From positions 1 to 13,840 of the forward strand of contig CAZYEO010000063.1 in assembly GCA_964646495.1 (NCBI GenBank): a DNA stretch of 13,840 nucleotides, given 5' to 3'. The DNA comes from HGM05232 sp964646495. GTDB lineage: Bacteria; Bacteroidota; Bacteroidia; Bacteroidales; Muribaculaceae. Of this stretch, positions 7,585-12,689 are shown piece after piece (position 1 is the stretch's first letter; every line of letters begins with the position of its first letter). A program made the translations under genes and the position numbers. The notes under the pieces are model-generated. The model did not search any database, was not told the origin of the DNA, and saw only the letters and a program-made list of their open reading frames with translations.

Positions 7585-7812
7585 TTATTCCCTAACTCGA
7601 TATACTTCGATGCATCCGTCGGGACATACTAAAGCGCAGCTGGAGCATCCTATACAGGCATCGGGGTTGTTCATATAGGCGAAATGATAACCACGATTAT
7701 TTACCTCTTTTGGCTGAAGCGCAAGAACATCGGTGGGGCAAGCCACTACACATAGGTCACATCCTTTGCATCTCTCGACGTTTACGACAACAGCACCTTT
7801 TACTTTTGCCAT
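7585..7812 (-). CDS. 2-oxoacid:ferredoxin oxidoreductase, delta subunit (2x[4Fe-4S] ferredoxin)
   Basis: This 75-residue bacterial-type ferredoxin has two CxxCxxCxxxC clusters: C15, C18, C21, C25 and C53, C56, C59, C63. C67 is an extra Cys close to the second set. It should carry electrons from the TPP/FeS core of the complex to a free ferredoxin. A stand-alone delta subunit at the head of the operon (delta-alpha-beta-gamma) is the order seen for VOR/KOR enzymes of Bacteroidales. The ATG at 7812 is preceded by the A/T-rich leader AATATAAATT, repeated before the alpha gene. No transmembrane or signal segment is present. Confidence 0.93.
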   Translation of the reverse strand: MAKVKGAVVVNVERCKGCDLCVVACPTDVLALQPKEVNNRGYHFAYMNNPDACIGCSSCALVCPDGCIEVYRVRE

Positions 7813-7843
7813 AATTTATATTTTTGAATAATTCAATAATGTA

Positions 7844-7868
7844 CAAAATTAAACAAAGATTTCTTTGT
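7844..7868 (-). promoter_or_regulatory. probable promoter and inverted repeat upstream of the oxidoreductase operon
   Basis: TAATTTTG on the minus strand (7851 to 7844) fits the TAnnTTTG -7 box and lies about 31 bases before the first ATG. I find no good TTTG at -33. Immediately upstream, ACAAAGA (7853-7859) and TCTTTGT (7862-7868) form a 7-base inverted repeat with a two-base gap, a possible operator or a weak hairpin. Confidence 0.4.
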
Positions 7869-7904
7869 ATAGCCTTTTTTATTGATTTTTATTGAGATTG
7901 ATTG

Positions 7905-8570
7905 TCACTCTTCGTCTATGGTGAAGTTGAGGAAATCGTGAAATGGCTTCATTATTAAAAAGTCATGGGCAGTTTGCTCGATCCAATTTTCTTGTGAAAA
8001 AAAATTATCGGAACATTTATGCTCCAGTAAAAATTCTTTCATTTTGATGTATTTTGCGTTTGGGCTGTCGCGAGGAAAATCTTTTGGCATCGTTTTCAAC
8101 GTATCACCCACTAAATTATAAGTCTTAGCAAAATCAGGAGCTTGGATTATACTTTCAAACTCCTCAACGTTGTCGTCTATGGCATGGCGTAATGCTTTAA
8201 GTATTTTGGGCTCAGGACACCACACCCCACCGAAAAGACCTGATTGACCATCGGGTTGCATGTGTAGATAGTAACACGAATGAATATCTTTGCGTCCTCC
8301 CGGAGCTATTACCGCAGAAAAATATGTTTTATAGGGTGCTTTGTTTTTGCTGAATCTAACATCGCGATATATGCGGTAGGCACATTCTTTGGCAGTGACG
8401 TATTGCAGTGTAGGATCTCCTTGAGCCATCAACAATATAAGTTTATTCAAATCAGTCATCCATGCATCCCTGATTTGCGTGTATTCCTCTTTGTTCTCTT
8501 GAAACCAATCACGGTTGTTGTTTGCACTCAATCTTTTCAAGAAGTCAAAAAGTAGGATGTTATTGTTCAT
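7905..8570 (-). CDS. DUF2461 family protein (TIGR02453-like)
   Basis: This 221-residue cytosolic protein of unknown function fits the DUF2461 family. It has the N-terminal pattern NNRDWFQENKEEY (17-29) and the central block YRIYRDVRFSKNKAPYKTYF (residues 66-85). These are followed by a glycine-containing region (APGGRKD) and YYLHMQPDG, all characteristic of the family. No catalytic residues are established, and I infer no reaction. There is no signal peptide or membrane segment. The length is normal. The gene lies between rpsO and the oxidoreductase operon on the same strand, with 92 bases before the ferredoxin subunit and its own promoter-like element, so it is probably a single transcription unit. 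Confidence 0.88.
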   Translation of the reverse strand: MNNNILLFDFLKRLSANNNRDWFQENKEEYTQIRDAWMTDLNKLILLMAQGDPTLQYVTAKECAYRIYRDVRFSKNKAPYKTYFSAVIAPGGRKDIHSCYYLHMQPDGQSGLFGGVWCPEPKILKALRHAIDDNVEEFESIIQAPDFAKTYNLVGDTLKTMPKDFPRDSPNAKYIKMKEFLLEHKCSDNFFSQENWIEQTAHDFLIMKPFHDFLNFTIDEE

Positions 8571-8594
8571 ATAACTTGAAAATTAAAATTGCAA

Positions 8595-8626
8595 GAAAGG
8601 TAATAATAATAACGTAGATACACAAA
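8595..8626 (-). promoter_or_regulatory. probable promoter of the DUF2461 gene
   Basis: On the minus strand TTTG (8626 to 8623) is followed after 20 bases by TACCTTTC (8602 to 8595), one mismatch from the TAnnTTTG box. TAATTTTG (8630 to 8623) overlaps the same place and matches the -7 box better, but no -33 element precedes it. Confidence 0.45.
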
Positions 8627-8711
8627 ATTAATAGTGTAAAACCGGGTCTATGATATGAAAAATTCTTCCAAATTTATATTTATAAATAAAATGAGTAAAT
8701 AAAGTATTATT

Positions 8712-8750
8712 ATAAAAAACAAGGACTTGCAGTAGTAGCAAGCCCTTGTT
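8712..8750 (-). terminator. rho-independent terminator of rpsO
   Basis: A 13-base-pair stem (8718-8730 with 8738-8750) with loop AGTAGTA lies 31 bases after the rpsO stop and is followed on the minus strand by TTTTTT. The single non-Watson-Crick pair is G-U in the minus-strand RNA but would be A-C in plus-strand RNA, so the hairpin serves leftward transcription. Confidence 0.88.
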
Positions 8751-8781
8751 GATTTTTTTGAAGTAGCACTCTTGTGAGTAA

Positions 8782-9057
8782 TTACTTTCTGATACCGAGT
8801 TCTTTTTTTGCAATAATAGCACGGTAGCGGTTGATGTCTTTCTTGATAAGATAATCAAGAAGGCGACGGCGCTTACCTACTAATCTTTTAAGAGCTCTCT
8901 CAGTGCTATGATCTTTGTGATTTTCCTTCAAATGTGAAGTCAAATGCGCGATACGGATAGAGAATAATGCAATCTGTGCCTCTGGGGACCCAGTATCAGT
9001 ATTGGACGCTCCGTAAGTCGCGAAGATCTCTTTCTTTTCTTCAGAATCTAAATGCAT
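8782..9057 (-). CDS. rpsO: 30S ribosomal protein S15
   Basis: This 91-residue protein is ribosomal protein S15, a primary binder of 16S rRNA in the small-subunit platform and part of an intersubunit bridge. Family blocks seen are SNTDTGSPEAQIALFSIRI (18-36), HLKENHKDHSTERAL (42-56) and VGKRRRLLDYL (60-70), and the sequence ends with the usual LGIRK. It is about two residues longer than the usual 89, near IIAKKELG. The frame opens further upstream, but the ATG at 9057 is right because the -7 box lies at 9096-9103, leaving a leader of about 32 bases. That leader looks too short for the structured S15-binding elements known in other phyla. The gene has its own terminator and is divergent from typA. 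Confidence 0.97.
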   Translation of the reverse strand: MHLDSEEKKEIFATYGASNTDTGSPEAQIALFSIRIAHLTSHLKENHKDHSTERALKRLVGKRRRLLDYLIKKDINRYRAIIAKKELGIRK

Positions 9058-9095
9058 TCTTTCGACTTTTATACAGTTAATAAAAAATTGAGTTG

Positions 9096-9125
9096 CAAAG
9101 ATAGGCATTATTTCTGAATTAAAAA
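9096..9125 (-). promoter_or_regulatory. promoter of rpsO
   Basis: TATCTTTG on the minus strand (9103 to 9096) is an exact -7 box. A TTTT at 9125-9122 is a partial -33 box at slightly short spacing. Transcription should start near 9089. Confidence 0.7.
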
Positions 9126-9133
9126 TATATTTG
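9126..9133 (+). promoter_or_regulatory. possible upstream promoter of typA (P1)
   Basis: TATATTTG matches TAnnTTTG exactly and continues TTTGCAAC, the mirror image of the rpsO -7 region. No good -33 box lies 20 bases upstream. Use of it would give a leader of about 65 bases. Confidence 0.35.
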
Positions 9134-9176
9134 CAACAAAATCACGCCTTTTTCCTATTTTCTTGTATTTTATCAC

Positions 9177-9184
9177 TACCTTTG
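9177..9184 (+). promoter_or_regulatory. promoter of typA (P2)
   Basis: TACCTTTG followed by CA is an exact -7 box 20 bases before the ATG. The -33 region is a T-rich run (9149-9155) without a clear TTTG. The leader would be about 14 bases. Confidence 0.6.
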
Positions 9185-9204
9185 CACACTGAAATAGGTA
9201 AGGT

Positions 9205-11004
9205 ATGCAAAAAATTAGAAATATAGCTATCATCGCCCACGTCGATCATGGCAAAACTACTTTGGTAGATAAGATGTTACTTGCGGGAAATCTTTTTCGC
9301 GATAACCAAAATACAGGTGAATTAATTCTTGATAATAACGATCTTGAGCGTGAGCGTGGTATTACCATTCTTTCCAAGAACGTTTCTATTAATTATAAGG
9401 ATTATAAAATCAACATTATTGACACTCCGGGTCACTCGGATTTCGGTGGTGAGGTAGAACGCGTGCTCAATATGGCTGACGGATGTTTGCTATTGGTTGA
9501 TGCTTTTGAGGGACCAATGCCCCAAACACGTTTTGTACTGGAGAAAGCTATTCAAATGGGATTGAAACCGGTAGTAGTGGTAAACAAGGTTGATAAGCCA
9601 AATTGTCGCCCGGATGAGGTGCAAGAGATGGTGTTTGACCTTATGTTTAACCTCAATGCAACAGAAGACCAGTTGGATTTCCCTACAATCTTCGGATCTG
9701 CTAAACAAAACTGGATGAGTACCGATTGGAGTAAACCAACCGATAATATTTTAGCATTGCTCGATGCAATTATAGAATATATACCAGAACCTAAAATGTT
9801 TGAAGGTGAGCCTCAGATGCTTATCACATCGCTAGACTATTCATCCTATGTGGGACGTATAGCAATCGGTCGTGTGCATCGCGGTGAATTGCGTGAAGGT
9901 CAGGATGTGGGATTGTGCAAACGTGACGGCTCTGTAGTGCGTCAGCGTATCAAAGAACTTCACACATTTGAAGGTATGGGACGTGTGAAGGTACAAAGTG
10001 TGAAATCCGGTGATATTTGTGCACTGATCGGAATTGAAGGATTTGAAATTGGTGATACAATAACACTATATGACAATCCAGAAGCACTTCCACGCATCGC
10101 TATTGATGAACCTACAATGTCAATGACATTTACCATAAATGATTCTCCATTCTTTGGAAAGGATGGTAAATTTGTAACTACACGTCATATCTCAGATCGC
10201 TTGGCAAAGGAATTGGATAAAAACTTAGCGTTGAGAGTGTCGCGTACAGAAAATGAAGATGCATGGATTGTATATGGTCGTGGTGTACTACACTTGTCGG
10301 TTCTTATCGAAACAATGCGTCGAGAAGGTTATGAATTGCAAGTAGGGCAACCACAGGTACTTATAAAAGAGATTGATGGAAAGAAATGTGAACCGATAGA
10401 ATTGCTTACAATTAATGTTCCGGAGGAATATTCAAGTAAGGTTATAGATATGGTAACACGTCGCCGTGGTGAAATGGTATCTATGTCGGCGCAAAACGAT
10501 CGTATTCATTTAGATTTTAATATTCCTTCTCGTGGTATTATCGGATTGCGCAACAACGTGCTTACCGGATCGGCTGGAGAAGCAATAATGTCGCACCGCT
10601 TCTTAGAGTATCAACCATGGAAAGGTGATATCGAACGTCGCACCAATGGTTCTCTTATAGCAATGGAAGCCGGTACAGCATTTGCTTATGCTATTGACAA
10701 ATTGCAGGACCGTGGTAAATTTTTCATTTTCCCACAAGAAGAGGTATATTGCGGACAAGTAGTGGGTGAAAATGCAAAAGAGGGTGATATTGTGGTTAAT
10801 GTAACCAAATCAAAGAAACTTACCAATACTCGTGCATCAGGTTCGGATGATAAAGCTCGTATTATTCCTCCTATCGTATTCAGTCTTGAAGAGGCACTCG
10901 AATACATCAAGGAAGATGAATATGTGGAAGTAACTCCCAACCACATAAGATTGCGTAAAATTTTGCTCGACGAAAACGAACGTAAGCGTGCCAATAAGAG
11001 CTAA
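9205..11004 (+). CDS. typA: ribosome-associated translational GTPase TypA/BipA
   Basis: This 599-residue protein is full length for TypA/BipA, a translation-factor GTPase that binds 70S ribosomes and supports ribosome assembly and stress or cold adaptation. G motifs are AHVDHGKTT (11-19, P-loop), ERGITI (50-55, switch I), DTPGHSDF (73-80, switch II) and NKVD (127-130). An EF-Tu-like domain II follows (about 205-290), then EF-G-like domains III and V. The TypA-specific C-terminal part contains GLRNNVLTGSAGEAIMSH and TNTRASGSDDKARI. The latter is the basic, rRNA-contacting region typical of BipA and absent from EF-G or LepA. The gene is monocistronic, between its own promoters and a strong terminator. 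Confidence 0.97.
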   Translation: MQKIRNIAIIAHVDHGKTTLVDKMLLAGNLFRDNQNTGELILDNNDLERERGITILSKNVSINYKDYKINIIDTPGHSDFGGEVERVLNMADGCLLLVDAFEGPMPQTRFVLEKAIQMGLKPVVVVNKVDKPNCRPDEVQEMVFDLMFNLNATEDQLDFPTIFGSAKQNWMSTDWSKPTDNILALLDAIIEYIPEPKMFEGEPQMLITSLDYSSYVGRIAIGRVHRGELREGQDVGLCKRDGSVVRQRIKELHTFEGMGRVKVQSVKSGDICALIGIEGFEIGDTITLYDNPEALPRIAIDEPTMSMTFTINDSPFFGKDGKFVTTRHISDRLAKELDKNLALRVSRTENEDAWIVYGRGVLHLSVLIETMRREGYELQVGQPQVLIKEIDGKKCEPIELLTINVPEEYSSKVIDMVTRRRGEMVSMSAQNDRIHLDFNIPSRGIIGLRNNVLTGSAGEAIMSHRFLEYQPWKGDIERRTNGSLIAMEAGTAFAYAIDKLQDRGKFFIFPQEEVYCGQVVGENAKEGDIVVNVTKSKKLTNTRASGSDDKARIIPPIVFSLEEALEYIKEDEYVEVTPNHIRLRKILLDENERKRANKS

Positions 11005-11025
11005 TATACAGATATATAATAAAAT

Positions 11026-11064
11026 AAAAATGAGTTTGATACTGTTTATCAAACTCATTTTTTT
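11026..11064 (+). terminator. rho-independent terminator of typA
   Basis: ATGAGTTTGATA (11030-11041) and TATCAAACTCAT (11047-11058) form a perfect 12-base-pair stem with a five-base loop, flanked by AAAA and followed by a run of seven Ts. It begins 22 bases after the typA stop. Confidence 0.92.
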
Positions 11065-11133
11065 GCCAAAAAAATAATGTAATGCAGTGTAATTCATTAA
11101 TTTATATATTATTATCGTGTATTTTATATTACC

Positions 11134-11141
11134 TTATTTTG
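11134..11141 (+). promoter_or_regulatory. weak promoter candidate for the PepSY-like gene
   Basis: TTATTTTG, followed by CAAAC, differs from TAnnTTTG at one position. No -33 TTTG is present at 20 bases. A strong terminator upstream and a lone downstream gene require a promoter somewhere in 11065-11210. Confidence 0.3.
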
Positions 11142-11210
11142 CAAACAAATCAACAGATGAATTGTTATAGCTTAAAGTTGTAAATCAATTAAATTTAATA
11201 ACAAATAGAG

Positions 11211-11780
11211 ATGACTATGATCAAGAATGTGTTGAAAACAATAATAATATTTGCTGTTATTGTAATAATAGGATCTCCTGCCGCAAATGCTGAAAAAAGA
11301 CAGGATAAAAGAGCTGAAAATAGATCTATGCACATGGGGGGACCGGGTCCTGTAGAATCAATAAGTGTAGAGTATAATCAGCTTCCTGAATCTATACAAT
11401 CATTTGTAAGATTACACTTTCCATCGGCAACAGCTACCGAAATAAAATTGAAAACAATGGCAGGCGTTTATAAGATTGATTTAAGTAACGGTTATGAATT
11501 GGCTTTTCTTAAAACAGGACAATGGGTGAAAATAGAAGCACCTGAAAATGGGGTGATTCATAATAAATTACTAAAGGAGTTGCTACCTATCCCAGCTTTC
11601 AATAAACTTGCGAAAGATAAGGTTACGGACTCGGTGGAAGAAATAATATATAACCCCAAAAAAGGATTTAAAGTGGATATGGTGAAGATAAAAGATTATT
11701 ATTTCGATCTGTCCGGAAATTCTATTGCCGCTCCGCAAAAAAATAAATGCGACAAGCCCGGTAAGGAATGCAAAAAATAA
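11211..11780 (+). CDS. secreted PepSY-like (DUF2874-type) protein
   Basis: This 189-residue protein has a clear Sec signal peptide: Lys5, a hydrophobic core (IIIFAVIVIIGS) and an Ala-Asn-Ala cleavage site after residue 27. The mature part has two PepSY-like repeats. The first is LPESIQSFVRLHFPSA (58-73) followed by YKIDLSNGYELAFLKTGQWV. The second is LPIPAFNKL, then the KVTDSVEEIIYNPKKGFKVDMVKIKDYYFDLSGNSI segment. This helix-strand-strand pattern ending in 'turn, Asp/Gly, Trp' resembles Bacteroidales PepSY-like/DUF2874 periplasmic proteins. The linker after the signal peptide is basic and methionine/glycine-rich (MHMGGPGP), and the tail carries two Cys (CDKPGKECKK). The function is unknown. 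A second ATG at 11217 is an equally workable start. The gene stands alone between the typA terminator and a hairpin shared with tRNA-Arg. Confidence 0.75.
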   Translation: MTMIKNVLKTIIIFAVIVIIGSPAANAEKRQDKRAENRSMHMGGPGPVESISVEYNQLPESIQSFVRLHFPSATATEIKLKTMAGVYKIDLSNGYELAFLKTGQWVKIEAPENGVIHNKLLKELLPIPAFNKLAKDKVTDSVEEIIYNPKKGFKVDMVKIKDYYFDLSGNSIAAPQKNKCDKPGKECKK

Positions 11781-11810
11781 AAAATGTGAGATAGATATAA
11801 TATATCATAT

Positions 11811-11855
11811 ATAACAATGAGGAGAAATGCAACATGTATTTCTCCTCATTGTTAT
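11811..11855. terminator. long perfect hairpin, probable two-way terminator
   Basis: An 18-base-pair perfect inverted repeat (11811-11828 with 11838-11855) with loop GCAACATGT lies between the rightward PepSY-like gene and the leftward tRNA-Arg, seven bases from the tRNA 3' end. Neither side has a real T run. It fits a shared terminator by position and stem strength, but an RNA-stabilising or processing role is equally possible. Confidence 0.6.
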
Positions 11856-11861
11856 TGGTAG

Positions 11862-11933
11862 TACACCTATGGCGATTCGAACGCCAATCGAAGGAACCGG
11901 AATCCTTTATTCTATCCATTGAACTATAGGTGC
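11862..11933 (-). tRNA. tRNA-Arg (anticodon CCG)
   Basis: The minus strand folds as a full cloverleaf of 72 bases. The acceptor GCACCTA pairs with TAGGTGT (the first pair is G-U). The D stem is GTTC with GAAT. The anticodon stem AAGGA/TCCTT has the loop TTCCGGT (U33, anticodon CCG), the variable loop is CGAT, and the T stem TGGCG/CGCCA has the loop TTCGAAT. CCG reads the Arg codon CGG. The discriminator base is A and the CCA end is not encoded, so it must be added after transcription, as is common in this phylum. Confidence 0.96.
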
Positions 11934-11950
11934 ATTTCTTGCTCTATGTA

Positions 11951-11982
11951 TGTGCAAAAGTAGTAAAGAATTTGTAGCTTTG
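11951..11982 (+). promoter_or_regulatory. promoter of ung
   Basis: TGTG (11951-11954), a 20-base spacer and TAGCTTTG (11975-11982) give a perfect -7 box with a three-of-four -33 box. Transcription would begin near 11988, about 13 bases before the ATG at 12001. This argues against the longer reading frame that opens at 11950. Confidence 0.65.
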
Positions 11983-11986
11983 CAAA
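11955..11986 (-). promoter_or_regulatory. promoter of tRNA-Arg
   Basis: On the minus strand TTTG (11986 to 11983), a 20-base spacer and TACTTTTG (11962 to 11955) match the Bacteroidota -33/-7 consensus exactly. The -7 box ends about 21 bases before the tRNA 5' end. It overlaps the ung promoter. Confidence 0.75.
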
Positions 11987-12000
11987 AAGAGAGAGTAAGA

Positions 12001-12663
12001 ATGAACGTAAAAATAGAAAATAGTTGGCGCGATGCACTACATGAGGAATTTGAAAAGGATTACTTTTCACGCCTTATAGAATTTGTACGCTCTGAATATG
12101 TAGGACACACTGTGTTTCCTGCCGGAAAAAATATATTTGCGGCATTTGATGCCGTGCCTTTCAATGATGTAAAAGTTGTGATATTGGGGCAAGATCCTTA
12201 TCATGATGTAGGACAAGCAAATGGATTATGTTTCTCGGTAAATCCCGGAGTCCCTTTTCCTCCATCGCTCAACAATATATTTAAAGAAATTAAAGATGAT
12301 TTGGGGCATCCAATTCCTGAAAATGGTGATTTAAGTCGCTGGGCAAATCAAGGGGTTTTATTACTCAACAGTACACTCACAGTGAGGGCTCATACAGCCG
12401 GTTCACATCAAGGACGTGGTTGGGAAACATTTACTGATGAAGCAATAATGCGTCTTGCACAGGATAGGGAGCATATAGTGTTTATATTATGGGGATCATA
12501 CGCTATAAAAAAAGGGGCGTTTATTGATAGAACAAAGCATCTTGTATTGACCTCTCCGCATCCGTCGCCATTGTCGGCTTATCGTGGATTTTTCGGTAAT
12601 AAACACTTCTCGAAAGCTAATGATTATCTAATAAAGAATGGGGAAACCCCCATAGATTGGTAA
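12001..12663 (+). CDS. ung: uracil-DNA glycosylase, family 1
   Basis: This 220-residue enzyme removes uracil from DNA to begin base excision repair in the cytosol. Motif A GQDPYH (63-68) supplies the catalytic Asp65. Motif B HPSPLSAYRGFFG (187-199) supplies the conserved His187 and the minor-groove intercalation loop. NSTLTVRAHTAGSH (123-136) and the uracil-pocket Phe (GLCFSV, 75-80) are also present. The length is normal (E. coli Ung is 229). The frame extends 17 codons upstream to an ATG at 11950, but that stretch holds the -7 box, so the ATG at 12001 is the start. The type IX plug gene follows after 26 bases with no terminator between, so the two may be co-transcribed. Confidence 0.96.
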   Translation: MNVKIENSWRDALHEEFEKDYFSRLIEFVRSEYVGHTVFPAGKNIFAAFDAVPFNDVKVVILGQDPYHDVGQANGLCFSVNPGVPFPPSLNNIFKEIKDDLGHPIPENGDLSRWANQGVLLLNSTLTVRAHTAGSHQGRGWETFTDEAIMRLAQDREHIVFILWGSYAIKKGAFIDRTKHLVLTSPHPSPLSAYRGFFGNKHFSKANDYLIKNGETPIDW

Positions 12664-12689
12664 GCTAAAAATTAATAACACTTATCGTT

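Noticed and set aside
7881..7903. Short ATTGA repeats downstream of the DUF2461 gene, considered as a direct-repeat array
   Set aside because: The units are 5 bases, irregularly spaced and explained by AT-rich composition; no CRISPR-like repeat-spacer structure is present.
8628..8858. Minus-strand frame spanning the rpsO 3' end and its terminator
   Set aside because: It runs out of frame through rpsO and through the terminator stem and AT-rich spacer, so it cannot be a separate gene.
9058..9089. Structured autoregulatory leader for S15
   Set aside because: The leader from the mapped -7 box is only about 32 A/T-rich bases with no stable stem.
9058..9108. N-terminal extension of S15 from an ATG at 9108
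   Set aside because: It includes the -7 box at 9096-9103 and would add residues absent from all S15 proteins I know.
10686..10994. Minus-strand open frames antisense to the 3' end of typA
   Set aside because: They overlap the conserved TypA C-terminus, and one of them crosses the typA terminator hairpin.
11722..11919. Minus-strand frame across the hairpin and tRNA-Arg
   Set aside because: It consists of tRNA and terminator sequence.
11950..12000. N-terminal extension of uracil-DNA glycosylase from an ATG at 11950
   Set aside because: The stretch holds the ung promoter boxes and does not resemble the UDG N-terminus.
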